Source: Microvirga sp. KLBC 81
GTDB lineage: Bacteria > Pseudomonadota > Alphaproteobacteria > Rhizobiales > Beijerinckiaceae
Direction: 5' to 3'
NCBI RefSeq assembly: GCF_003075415.1
Contig: NZ_QDAH01000017.1
Coordinates: 1 to 64,000 of the forward strand
DNA length: 64,000 nucleotides
Shown here: positions 45,580 to 54,114 of the stretch, piece after piece
How positions within the stretch are numbered: position 1 is the stretch's first letter
Layout of the letters: every line of letters begins with the position of its first letter
The notes under the pieces: generated by a model
What the model saw: the letters and a program-made list of their open reading frames with translations, nothing else
Databases searched by the model: none
What the model was told of the DNA's origin: nothing
Program-made: the position numbers and the translations under genes

Positions 45580-45785
45580 GACGTTGGTGCCTCGACCTAA
45601 TCGAGGTGAAACGGGAACACGGTGCGGACCTTGTCCTATTCCGTGGCTGCCCCCGCAACTGTAAGCGGCGAGCGGCGATCCTTCATGCCACTGAATCTTT
45701 GGGCGAGACAAGCTCAAGAGGATTTGGGAAGGCGGATTGTCCGCGATGACCCGCAAGCCAGGAGACCGGCCGGCGTCAAAACGCA
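45580..45785 (+). ncRNA. Cobalamin riboswitch ahead of btuB
   Basis: Conserved AdoCbl-riboswitch blocks appear in order: GGTGCC (45586), GAAACGGGAA-type core (AACGGGAACACGGTG at 45610-45624), GGCTGCCCCCGCAACTGTAA (45645-45664), AAGCGG, and the B12 box AAGCCAGGAGACCGG (45755-45769). It precedes btuB by about 40 bases. GGAGACC in the B12 box (45761-45767) is exactly complementary to GGTCTCC (45818-45824) just before the btuB ATG, suggesting translational control. The exact ends are approximate. Confidence 0.92.
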
Positions 45786-45824
45786 ACCCGTATTGCTCGC
45801 CGGCGGGGCGGGCAGGAGGTCTCC

Positions 45825-47801
45825 ATGTTTGTGCCTTCATGCCGCAAGCTCGCGGCATCCGTGTCTTTTTTCGCCCTCTCGCTGGGCGCCGTCCACGCTC
45901 AAACCTTCACCAAACCGGCGCCTGCCCCTGACTTTGTCGTCACGGCTACGCGCTCACCGCTCGCGATCTCGCGGGCCGGCAGCGCGATTTCCGTGATCAC
46001 AGCCGAGGAGATCGAAAAGGAATCGCTGACGAGCCCCTCAGAGGTGCTGCGCCGCGTTCCGGGTGTGACGGTCACCGAGACCGGTGGTCCAGGCAGCACG
46101 ACGACTGTGCGCCTGCGCGGCGCCGAATCCGGCCAGACGCTTGTCCTCATCGACGGCATCCGCGTGAACGATCCCTCGACGGATTCCGGCGAGTTCGACT
46201 TCTCGAACCTCGCCGCCGTCGATATCGAGCGCATCGAGGTTTTGCGCGGTCCGCAATCCGCTATCTATGGCTCCGATGCCATGGGTGGCGTGATCAACAT
46301 CATCACCCGCAAGGGCAAGGGCGCACCGCGCGTCAGCGTCGACGTCGGAGGGGGAAGCTATGGCACGAAGGCCGGGCGTGCTTCGGTCTCCGGCAGCGAC
46401 GGCCCCGTGTCCTACGCCTTCTCAACCACCGGCTTCGATACCGCCGGCTTCTCCCGCTACGGCTATCGCATCGGCCGCATCGAGGACGCCCTCTCCTCTC
46501 CTCTTGAGCCTGACAGCGCGCAACGTCTCGGCGCGGCAGGCCGCGTCTCGGTTGCCATTTCGCCGGATGTTGAATTCGAGGTCGGTGGCTATGGGAGCTA
46601 CAACAGGGCGCAGATCGATAACGGCGCATCGTCCTTCGAATTTCTGCCCGATGCGCCCTCTCAGACCCAGCAGCGTTTGTACGAGGGCCATTCGCGCCTG
46701 ACGATCAATGCCTTCGACGGCATTCTCAAGAACACGTTCCTCGTGTCCGGCAGCCGCACGGATCGTGACTACCGTCTTGTGGGAATCTCATCATTCTCCG
46801 GCTTCTACTGGAACAATTACGGTTACCAGGGCGACCGCTTGTCGGCGGAGTATCAGGGTGATCTGAAGCTCGACACTTACGGACTTCTCACCTTCGGGGC
46901 GAAGGCCGAGCAGGAAAATCTGATCTCCACGTCACGCAGCGTTCTTCCCTTCGCAACTCCGGAGAATGAAGACATCGATGCATCGCAGACCACACGATCG
47001 ATCTACGCGCTTCATCAGTTCAGCCTCTTCGAAAACCTGCATCTGTCGCTCGGCGGCCGCATCGACGACATCGAGGATGGCGACACCTTCGGCACGTGGC
47101 GCGCAACGGCGGCTTATGAAATTCCGAGTTCCGGTACCAAGCTGCGCGCCAGCGTCGGCACGGGCGCAAAGGCTCCAACCCTGTACCAGAAGTTCGACCC
47201 GTTCTCGGGCACCGCAGACCTTGAGTCCGAGCGCTCCATCGGTTTCGACGTCGGCATCGATCAGCGCCTCGCTGATGACCGCGTGCTCCTCTCGGCCACG
47301 TTCTTCGCCAATCGTTTCCGTAATCTGATCGCGTTCGGCACGGCGGATACTTGCCGGCCGGATCAGTTCTTTGGTTGCTTCATCAACGTGAACCGGGCGC
47401 GCACCAGCGGCATCGAGCTCTCGGCCGATGTGGATGTCGTTCCCACCTGGCTTCGCGTGAAGGCAAGCTACACGTATCTGGAGGCGTTCGACGAAGAGTC
47501 GGACCTGCGCCTTGCACGCCGTCCGGAGAACCAGGGCCGTCTCGGCTTTGCGATCACACCCCTGCCGGGCCTATCCATCGAGCCGTCTGTCGTGTTCGTG
47601 GGCAGCCGCTTCTCCTCGCCTGGCGAGTTGAACGAGCTTGCACCCTACGCCCGCTTCGATGTTTATGCCGATTACAAGATCAATGACACCTTCAGCATCT
47701 ATGCCCGCGCGGAAAACCTGACAGATGCGGATTATCAGGAGGTGTACGATTACGGTACAGCAGGCCGCTCCTTCTACGCTGGCCTGCGTGCAACTTGGTA
47801 G
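45825..47801 (+). CDS. btuB: TonB-dependent vitamin B12 outer-membrane receptor
   Basis: Outer-membrane 22-strand barrel importing cobalamin with TonB energy. Signal peptide through AHAQ near residue 26 (SFFALSLGAVHAQ), then a TonB box-like DFVVTATRSP. Plug domain: SEVLRRVPGVTVTETGGPGS, VRLRGAESGQTLVLIDGIRV, IERIEVLRGPQSAIYGSDAM followed by GGVINIITRKG. The barrel ends in aromatic AGLRATW, the usual C-terminal Trp for BAM recognition. 658 residues. Upstream riboswitch fixes the B12 assignment. The ribosome site AGGAGG is 4-9 bases before the ATG. Confidence 0.96.
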   Translation: MFVPSCRKLAASVSFFALSLGAVHAQTFTKPAPAPDFVVTATRSPLAISRAGSAISVITAEEIEKESLTSPSEVLRRVPGVTVTETGGPGSTTTVRLRGAESGQTLVLIDGIRVNDPSTDSGEFDFSNLAAVDIERIEVLRGPQSAIYGSDAMGGVINIITRKGKGAPRVSVDVGGGSYGTKAGRASVSGSDGPVSYAFSTTGFDTAGFSRYGYRIGRIEDALSSPLEPDSAQRLGAAGRVSVAISPDVEFEVGGYGSYNRAQIDNGASSFEFLPDAPSQTQQRLYEGHSRLTINAFDGILKNTFLVSGSRTDRDYRLVGISSFSGFYWNNYGYQGDRLSAEYQGDLKLDTYGLLTFGAKAEQENLISTSRSVLPFATPENEDIDASQTTRSIYALHQFSLFENLHLSLGGRIDDIEDGDTFGTWRATAAYEIPSSGTKLRASVGTGAKAPTLYQKFDPFSGTADLESERSIGFDVGIDQRLADDRVLLSATFFANRFRNLIAFGTADTCRPDQFFGCFINVNRARTSGIELSADVDVVPTWLRVKASYTYLEAFDEESDLRLARRPENQGRLGFAITPLPGLSIEPSVVFVGSRFSSPGELNELAPYARFDVYADYKINDTFSIYARAENLTDADYQEVYDYGTAGRSFYAGLRATW

Positions 47802-47832
47802 CGGTCGCGACGATCATGCTCATATGAATTGC

Positions 47833-47870
47833 AAAGGTCAGGTGCTACAGCACCTGACCTTTTCTTTTTG
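47833..47870 (+). terminator. Intrinsic terminator after btuB
   Basis: AAAGGTCAGGTGC (47833-47845) pairs with GCACCTGACCTTT (47850-47862) around TACA, followed by TCTTTTTG. A long perfect stem with T-run, 30 bases after the btuB stop. Confidence 0.92.
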
Positions 47871-48207
47871 CCGTCTGGAATTGTGACCATTCTGTGCAAC
47901 CGATGCGGTACAGCGTGATTCTCGGTGGTGCTTTTACCGGCCTGAATAAGGTAAGGTTCCAATGCGACAACTCGTCCCGCCAAAAGTTGGAACTGACTGA
48001 AGAGTTTTAAAAAACGTCCTAAACGCAGGGGCTTACTCTCCATTCGGACAGGCGACCGTTTGACGCGGTTTTGAAAATTTACCTATGAAAAGGCCAAGCT
48101 GACCTATTCTGGACATATCCGCCTAGCACATACTCGGTCTCGTTAAATCAAGAAGGACTGCGCACCGCCATGGCGGATAAGCAGTCGTTTGAGGGGGACT
48201 AGTCCGA
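47871..48207. other. Spacer before the transglycosylase gene
   Basis: 337 bases between the btuB terminator and the next start. It is less GC-rich than the genes and should carry the promoter of the transglycosylase gene. I see no gene, RNA structure or repeat I can support. Confidence 0.5.
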
Positions 48208-49305
48208 ATGCGGGTTGTTCTGACAGCGTTTTACCGCGCATGCCAGTCATCGTTGTTGCGTCACAAGGGCAAGTATTACTTCAGGCTTCAGCCGCGCAGC
48301 GCGCTGAATAGCCTCTCAGCCCTTTGCAGCCGTCAGGCTTTGCTTGGCATCGTCGCAAGCGCTTCCTTCGGCGCATGCGTTACCGCGAGCCCGATGGCCG
48401 CTCCCGCTGAAGCAAGCACATCTCAGAACTCCTCGCCTGCGCTTGGGTCCACGCCTACGCCGATCATGCTGCCGAGCAGCGATCCATTGGAAAACATTGC
48501 TCATATCGAGTCGGCGAAGATCCTCACCTATGCTGAGTTGCAGGAACTGTTCATCACGACCATGCCGCTCACCAATCCGCCTGCTGCGGAAGGCGACACC
48601 GAGGACGATATCGATGTCACGCCTGTCGAGTATCTAGAGTTCGAGGAAATGCGCGTGCCGCTCTGGATCGTCGACACGATTATGCGCGCGTCCGAAGTCA
48701 CCGGGGCCGATCCCGTCTACATGATGGCGCTGGCCGATAAGGAGTCGAGCTTTCTCCCCGGCAACAAGGCATCTACCTCCTCTGCGGTGGGCTTGTTCCA
48801 GTTTATCTCGAGCACGTGGCTTGAAGCCGTTCGCTCGTTCGGCCCCAAGCATGGCCTGATCATGGAAGCGGCAGCCATTGAAAATCAGGGCGGCAAGCTC
48901 TCCGTTCCGGATGAGACCAAGCGCGAGTACATCCTAGGCCTGCGCCGCAATCCTTTCATCTCCGCACTGATGGCTGCGGAAATGATGAAGCGCGACAAGG
49001 CTAAGATCGAGGCGCGCCTGGGCCGCAAGCTCAGCCGCTCCGAGTTCTATCTCTCCCACTTCTTCGGCGTGGACAGCGCCAGCCGGTTCATCGCGCTCGT
49101 GGACGACACGCCGAAGAAGAGCGCGGAGAGCGCCTTCCCGGCTGCGGCGCGGTCGAACAAGTCGCTGTTCTTCGCCAAGAATGGCAAGAAGACGCGCGAG
49201 CTCACCGTGTCGGAAGTCTATGAGAAAATCGACACGATGATCGACAAGCGGCTGAACCGCTATGAGGACGTCTCGTCCCGGATGACGGCAGACGCAACGT
49301 TCTGA
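48208..49305 (+). CDS. Lytic transglycosylase (SLT domain) protein
   Basis: Peptidoglycan-cleaving enzyme of the cell envelope. After a 65-residue N-terminus with a possible lipoprotein or membrane-anchor segment (LLGIVASASFGACVTASPMA, containing a lone Cys), and a Pro/Ser linker, the SLT fold begins near residue 150: VPLWIVDTIMRASEVTGADP, YMMALADKESSFLPGNKAST with the catalytic Glu, and SSAVGLFQFISSTWLEAV. The C-terminus is Lys-rich. 365 residues. The gene's 3' end overlaps the converging MFS gene by 46 bases. Confidence 0.85.
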   Translation: MRVVLTAFYRACQSSLLRHKGKYYFRLQPRSALNSLSALCSRQALLGIVASASFGACVTASPMAAPAEASTSQNSSPALGSTPTPIMLPSSDPLENIAHIESAKILTYAELQELFITTMPLTNPPAAEGDTEDDIDVTPVEYLEFEEMRVPLWIVDTIMRASEVTGADPVYMMALADKESSFLPGNKASTSSAVGLFQFISSTWLEAVRSFGPKHGLIMEAAAIENQGGKLSVPDETKREYILGLRRNPFISALMAAEMMKRDKAKIEARLGRKLSRSEFYLSHFFGVDSASRFIALVDDTPKKSAESAFPAAARSNKSLFFAKNGKKTRELTVSEVYEKIDTMIDKRLNRYEDVSSRMTADATF

Positions 49306-50549
49306 TCTGGCTGTTTCCTGTCATCCGCGGCCTTCTCCGCAAGGGCGACCACGGCAGGAGCGGCCGAACTGGTAGGCGCGATGGTCACGAACTCGCCCTT
49401 GGGTGCGCGCTGAACCTGCACAATGCGCAGGATGATGAAAGCGGCAAGGCCCAGAGAGGCAAGCGCCGAAAAGATGAAGAGACCCTTCGGACCAAGGAGC
49501 TCCATGGCCCCTGCACCGAACAAGGGGCCGATCGTAACGCCGACGGCCCACGCGAAAAGAAGCGTCCCGACCGTCGACACGATGCGGCCAGGATCGACGA
49601 TATCGCAGGCGTGGGCCACGCAGACCGAGTAGATACAGAGAGCCAAGCCGCCCCAGGCAGCGAAGCTCCAGAGGATCGTCTGCGGCGCAGCTTGCCCGCT
49701 CGCAACCAGGATGAGGATCGAGATCAGGCTCGTTCCCGCAGCCAGTCCCGCGATGATATAGCGGCGGTCCACCCTGTCCGACAGCCAGCCAAGCGGCCAT
49801 TGCATCACGAGACTTCCCGCCTGCAATGCGAAGAGCAGCGCAGCCGCTGCCCCCTGGCTCATGCCGATGCTCACGCCGAACACGGGCGTGATGGCGATCA
49901 CCGGGCCATTGACGAGGCCGACGACGAATGATCCGACAACCGCCGAGGGCGCGGCAGTGAAAAGGCCTCTCACGTCGATCTTCACGTTCAAGGGCGCAGG
50001 CGGCTCCTTCGTGGTCGTCGCTGAGATGGGAAGCAGCGAGAGCGACATCACTGCGCTGATCGCCATGAACAGCCCATCGGTCCTGATATCACCGAAGCCA
50101 ATCCCGAGCGGCGACAGCATGAGCGCCACTTTCGTCGAGATCATATAGATCGACAAAAACCGTCCGCGGTGACTCGATGTGGCGCGGGCGCTGATCCAGC
50201 CATCGGTCACGGTAAAGATGCAGGCGAGCGTCACGCCCGTCAGTCCGCGCAGCAGAACCCACACCAGAGTAGTGTGTGCTTGCGTCATCGCCAGCACGAG
50301 CACCGCCGCCATGACCGCCAAGCTCGCGAAGGCACGGATATAGCCGACGTGACGGATGAAGGAGGGAGCCAGGAAGCAGCCGGTCGAGAAACCGAGGCCA
50401 TAGGCCGCCGCGACGATACCGATAGCGGTGACGGAGAGGCCCTCGGCCTGCATGCGCAGCGGCATCAAGACCTGGAGCAGGCCATTGCCGGCCTGCAACA
50501 GGGTGGTTGCGGCCGTCACGGACCAGATAAGAGCGAGAGAGGAATTCAC
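49260..50549 (-). CDS. Major facilitator superfamily transporter (YcaD-like)
   Basis: 429 residues, 12 hydrophobic helices; begins MNSSLALIWSVTAATTLLQA. Landmarks: GNGLLQVLMPLRMQAEGLSV, ATSSHRGRFLSIYMISTKVA in the first half, and LQAGSLVMQWPLGWLSDRVD with the second A-motif (GWLSDRVDRR). The pattern fits the YcaD/sugar-phosphate-like MFS branch of unknown substrate. The last ~45 residues are a polar tail whose codons overlap the converging transglycosylase gene. Confidence 0.88.
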   Translation of the reverse strand: MNSSLALIWSVTAATTLLQAGNGLLQVLMPLRMQAEGLSVTAIGIVAAAYGLGFSTGCFLAPSFIRHVGYIRAFASLAVMAAVLVLAMTQAHTTLVWVLLRGLTGVTLACIFTVTDGWISARATSSHRGRFLSIYMISTKVALMLSPLGIGFGDIRTDGLFMAISAVMSLSLLPISATTTKEPPAPLNVKIDVRGLFTAAPSAVVGSFVVGLVNGPVIAITPVFGVSIGMSQGAAAALLFALQAGSLVMQWPLGWLSDRVDRRYIIAGLAAGTSLISILILVASGQAAPQTILWSFAAWGGLALCIYSVCVAHACDIVDPGRIVSTVGTLLFAWAVGVTIGPLFGAGAMELLGPKGLFIFSALASLGLAAFIILRIVQVQRAPKGEFVTIAPTSSAAPAVVALAEKAADDRKQPDQNVASAVIRDETSS

Positions 50550-50681
50550 GGATTCACGCGAGGAATGGCGGCAGCGTCCGCCGCACTCGCGAAATAGAGA
50601 GCAGACGTCCTACCAGATCAAGCCCGATCCGCTCTGCATCGATCCTTCTTCAAAAAGTTTCATGCAATCGATTAGCCCGGC

Positions 50682-50912
50682 TTATTGATGCGATGCCTCC
50701 TTGGAGAAAGAAGCGAACAGATAGAAGCCATTGAAACGGACGCCGGTCATGGCAGCCTGCCGGTCGAAACCGAGAGGAGCATCGTCCTTGTCGAGGCGTC
50801 CGCCGAACTGCCATTGCGGGCCGGTCACGAAGGCAGGAACCGAGCGCTCCTCCGGAACCGCACAGACGAGGCCGTCCTGCTTCGTGCTGCGGAACAAGTT
50901 GTAAGCGTACAT
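50682..50912 (-). CDS. Small conserved-looking protein of unknown function
   Basis: 76 residues starting MYAYNLFRSTKQDGLVCAVP. The start is set at 50912 because GGAGGAGGG lies immediately upstream; in-frame ATGs at 50930 and 50942 are weaker. The sequence is compact and globular-looking with many aromatics (GPQWQFGGRLDKDDAP, VRFNGFYLF), without signal peptide or membrane helix. I do not know its function. It faces rfbD divergently. Confidence 0.65.
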   Translation of the reverse strand: MYAYNLFRSTKQDGLVCAVPEERSVPAFVTGPQWQFGGRLDKDDAPLGFDRQAAMTGVRFNGFYLFASFSKEASHQ

Positions 50913-51100
50913 TCCCTCCTCCATCGTCATCCTCAAAGCCATCTCGTCGCGTTGCGAATCGCAATGTGCCGAAGAACCATGACGGGAGTGTGATATTGCA
51001 GCGCAACAATAACAGGAATGTTCAGATCCTTGCTGAGACGCTGTTGCGCCCGGCAAAGAGTTGGGACAGCCTGATCGCAACCTGAGAAGAGTGAAAGTCC

Positions 51101-52006
51101 ATGCGTGTCATCGTCATCGGCAAGGAGGGACAGGTCGCCCGCGCTTTGGCGGAGCGTGCTCCCACGCATGGCGCGAAGGCCGTTCTACTCGGACGCCCCA
51201 GGCTGGACCTCGCTGACCCATCCGGCATCGAGGATATTCTTGAGGATATGCGTGGTGACCTGATCGTGAATGCAGCGGCTTATACGGCTGTCGATCAGGC
51301 AGAGGCTGAGCCCGAACTGGCCGACGCGATCAACGGCATCGGCGCGGGAGTGGTTGCCGGGGCAGCCTCGTCCCTGCAGGTCCCACTCATCCATCTCTCC
51401 ACGGATTATGTGTTCGACGGCAACCTCGACCGCCCCTACCGGGAGGATGACGCCGTTGATCCTCTGGGAGCTTATGGCCGGTCGAAGCTGCTTGGCGAAG
51501 AGGCCGTTGCCGCCGAGACCGGAGATCATGCGATCCTGCGGACCGCCTGGGTCTACAGCCCCTTCGGCAAGAACTTCGTGAAGACGATGCTGCGTCTCGC
51601 CAAGGATCGGGCGGAAATCGGCGTCGTTGCCGACCAGTTCGGCTCTCCCACAAGCGCCCTTGACATAGCCGACGGCATCTTCGCAGTTGCCAAGAACCTG
51701 TTGGATAGACCGCAAGACCGCACCCTGCGGGGCGTCTTCCATATGACGGGGACAGGATTCGCGAGCTGGGCCAGGTTCGCATCCGAGATCTTCACTCTGT
51801 CAGCCCAGCTTGGTGGGCCCAGCGCCAGGGTTCGCCCCATCACGACAGCGGATTATCCAACCCCTGCCAAGCGGCCTGCCAATTCACGGCTGGACTGCAC
51901 GAAGCTTGAAACGATCCATGGGGTTAAGCTTCCCTCCTGGCAGGTTTCCCTGGCATCTTGCATCGAGCGGCTCATTGCGGAAATGCGGGAGAGCGGCATC
52001 TCCTGA
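51101..52006 (+). CDS. rfbD: dTDP-4-dehydrorhamnose reductase family protein
   Basis: NADPH-dependent short-chain reductase making dTDP-L-rhamnose for surface polysaccharide. Rossmann start MRVIVIGKEGQVARALAERA, NAAAYTAVDQAE near residue 61, LSTDYVFDGNLDRPYREDD, and the catalytic AYGRSKLLGEE (Tyr-x3-Lys). ILRTAWVYSPFGKNFVKTML is also typical. 301 residues. The companion genes rfbA, rfbB and rfbC are not nearby, so the operon context is incomplete here. Confidence 0.92.
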   Translation: MRVIVIGKEGQVARALAERAPTHGAKAVLLGRPRLDLADPSGIEDILEDMRGDLIVNAAAYTAVDQAEAEPELADAINGIGAGVVAGAASSLQVPLIHLSTDYVFDGNLDRPYREDDAVDPLGAYGRSKLLGEEAVAAETGDHAILRTAWVYSPFGKNFVKTMLRLAKDRAEIGVVADQFGSPTSALDIADGIFAVAKNLLDRPQDRTLRGVFHMTGTGFASWARFASEIFTLSAQLGGPSARVRPITTADYPTPAKRPANSRLDCTKLETIHGVKLPSWQVSLASCIERLIAEMRESGIS

Positions 52007-52048
52007 GGCGAGTTGGGCCGAGCAGACATTTTTCTCCAGATAAAACGA

Positions 52049-52068
52049 TTGTTCTTTTTAAAGAACAA
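52049..52068. promoter_or_regulatory. Perfect palindrome upstream of metZ
   Basis: TTGTTCTTT (52049-52057) and AAAGAACAA (52060-52068) form a 9+9 perfect dyad with a two-base centre, 16 bases ahead of the metZ ATG. It could be an operator or a short hairpin masking the ribosome-loading region. It does not look like a SAM-II riboswitch. Confidence 0.45.
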
Positions 52069-52083
52069 ACTTAGTATCAATCC

Positions 52084-53274
52084 ATGACGACGCATCCCGA
52101 TCCCGATTACCGCCTGGAAACCCGCCTCGTTCACGAGGGCCAGCAACGCACGCCCTTTGGCGAGACGTCCGAAGCTCTCTTCATGACGCAGGGCTTCATC
52201 TATGAGAGCGCGGAGAGCGCCGAACGGCGGTTCCTCAACGAGGAGCCGGGTTACAGCTACAGCCGCTATTCCAACCCGACCATCGACATGTTCGAGCAGC
52301 GCATGGCCTCGCTTGAGGGCGCTGAAGCCGCCCGCGCGACGGCGAGCGGCATGGCGGCAGTGACGGCCGCCATGGTGAGCCAGGTTCAGGCAGGAGACCA
52401 TGTGGTGGCCGCACGCGGCCTCTTCGGATCCTGTCGATGGGTGGTCGAGGATCTCCTGCCCCGCTTCGGCGTGGGCTGCACTTTGGTGGATGGCATGGAC
52501 CTCGACGCCTGGCGCAAGGCTGTCCGGCCCGAGACGAAGGCTTTTCTCCTGGAGACTCCTTCCAATCCTAGTCTCCAGATCATCGATATCGCCGCCGTCG
52601 CCAAGATCGCCCATGAGTCCGGAGCGACGCTTACTGTTGACAATGTCTTTGCGACACCCCTCTACCAGAAGCCTCTCGCACTGGGCGCCGATTGCGTCGT
52701 CTATTCCGCGACGAAGCACATCGATGGCCAGGGCCGATGTCTCGGCGGTGTCATCCTAAGCTCCACTGAATTCATTGAGAACAAGGTGCAGCAGTTCCTG
52801 CGCATGACGGGACCCTCTATCTCGCCCTTCAACGCGTGGGTTCTCCTGAAAGGTCTCGAGACCCTCTCCCTGCGGGTAGAGCGACAGACCGCGAATGCAG
52901 GCTTCCTCGCCGACGCTCTGCACACTCACCCCAAGCTCGGGAACCTCACCTATCCTGGCCGCGCCGATCATCCGCAGGCCGAACTGATCCGCCGTCAGAT
53001 GAGCGGCGGCTCTACCATCATCGCGCTGGACGTAAAGGGCGGGAAGGAAGCCGCATTCCGCTTCATGAACGCGCTGCGGCTCATCCGTATCTCGAACAAT
53101 CTCGGCGACGCAAAAAGCCTCGTCACGCATCCGTCGACCACCACCCACCAGCGCTTCGCGCCGGAGCTGCGCGCGGACATGGGGATCTCCGACGGCCTCG
53201 TCCGCCTGTCGGTCGGCCTGGAGCATCGCGAGGACCTGCTGGCCGATCTCGTGAATGCGCTCGAGCAGGCGTGA
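52084..53274 (+). CDS. metZ: O-succinylhomoserine sulfhydrylase
   Basis: PLP enzyme of the Cys/Met metabolism family making homocysteine directly from O-succinylhomoserine and sulfide. Motifs: RLVHEGQQRTPFGETSEALF, YSYSRYSNPTIDMFEQRMAS, ATASGMAAVTAAMVSQVQAG, TVDNVFATPLYQKPL and the PLP lysine in VVYSATKHIDGQGRCLGGVI, the last segment being characteristic of MetZ. 396 residues. The 20-base palindrome just upstream may control it. Confidence 0.95.
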   Translation: MTTHPDPDYRLETRLVHEGQQRTPFGETSEALFMTQGFIYESAESAERRFLNEEPGYSYSRYSNPTIDMFEQRMASLEGAEAARATASGMAAVTAAMVSQVQAGDHVVAARGLFGSCRWVVEDLLPRFGVGCTLVDGMDLDAWRKAVRPETKAFLLETPSNPSLQIIDIAAVAKIAHESGATLTVDNVFATPLYQKPLALGADCVVYSATKHIDGQGRCLGGVILSSTEFIENKVQQFLRMTGPSISPFNAWVLLKGLETLSLRVERQTANAGFLADALHTHPKLGNLTYPGRADHPQAELIRRQMSGGSTIIALDVKGGKEAAFRFMNALRLIRISNNLGDAKSLVTHPSTTTHQRFAPELRADMGISDGLVRLSVGLEHREDLLADLVNALEQA

Positions 53275-53283
53275 GAGCCGCAT

Positions 53284-53787
53284 TCACGAGAAATTGTTCT
53301 GATCCCTGCGCCCAGCCCTGAGCAGTAACCAGCCCCCGATCAGCATGGCTGCGCCCCAGGCGAGAAAGCCGAGATCCCAATAGATCCAATGCTCGCGCGC
53401 CACGGTCTCGTTGACGTGGTGAATACCCAGGATCTGATGGCTGATCGTGCCCTCGACCAGATTGAACAGGCCGAAGCCCATCAGGAACGTGCCGAGCAGC
53501 ATTTTGCTCGACCAGCGGATGTGACTGCGCCGGGCAGCCCGCCAGAGAATGATGAGCCCTAGGACGACGAATACATAGGTGAGGCTGTGGAAGAGGCCGT
53601 CCCAGAAGGTGTTCACCTTGAGGTTCTCGGCACTGTCCGGCGGATAGCCTGCGCTCGTCACCAAGTGGTGCCATTGCAGGAGCTGGTGGAAAACGATGCC
53701 GTCGAAGAAGCCGCCTAGACCGAGGCCGAAAAAGATCCCGGATGAGAGAGGGAAGTCCTGACTCTTGTCAGCATTGTCCTGCCTCAT
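53284..53787 (-). CDS. DUF2243 membrane protein
   Basis: 167-residue integral membrane protein with four helices, starting MRQDNADKSQDFPL behind a GGGAG site. DUF2243 signatures: GLGGFFDGIVFHQLLQWHHL near residues 27-46, DGLFHSLTYVFVVLGL, GFGLFNLVEGTISHQILGIH. The many His in the first and third segments resemble the metal-binding pattern of DUF2243/CtaG-neighbouring proteins, of unknown function. It converges on metZ with a nine-base gap. Confidence 0.88.
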   Translation of the reverse strand: MRQDNADKSQDFPLSSGIFFGLGLGGFFDGIVFHQLLQWHHLVTSAGYPPDSAENLKVNTFWDGLFHSLTYVFVVLGLIILWRAARRSHIRWSSKMLLGTFLMGFGLFNLVEGTISHQILGIHHVNETVAREHWIYWDLGFLAWGAAMLIGGWLLLRAGRRDQNNFS

Positions 53788-54114
53788 GCCACGTCTCCCT
53801 TTCGAGCAGGTTTTCAAACAGCCTACCTCCCAAGGAATAGATCGCCCGCAGGTTCCGTGTTCAACTCCGCAGACTTCGTGCAGACGGAGCAGCACCGCGC
53901 AAAGCCGGACGCTGATCCTCATTCACGACTTTTGTCTAAACAATGCCACGGGCACGGCAAGTAAACGCCAAGACCTCTCCCAACTCGCACTTTGTTTTCA
54001 AGGAGTACCCCTTGAAGTTCTGGCAAAAATGACACACCCTTTACTCGGGAATAACGCGCTCCGGCACAAGAAAGCGCGATCCTTCACAACAATCAGGGGG
54101 TGAGGGAGGAAGCC
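53788..54114. other. Spacer between DUF2243 gene and dctP
   Basis: 327 bases between divergent genes, so it should hold both promoters. I see no gene or structured element I can support; the region near dctP is A/C-rich and ends in the ribosome site GGGAGGAAGCC. Confidence 0.5.

Noticed and set aside
52007..52083. SAM-II riboswitch before metZ
   Set aside because: The leader is only 77 bases and lacks the conserved SAM-II stem and pseudoknot blocks; only a simple palindrome is present.
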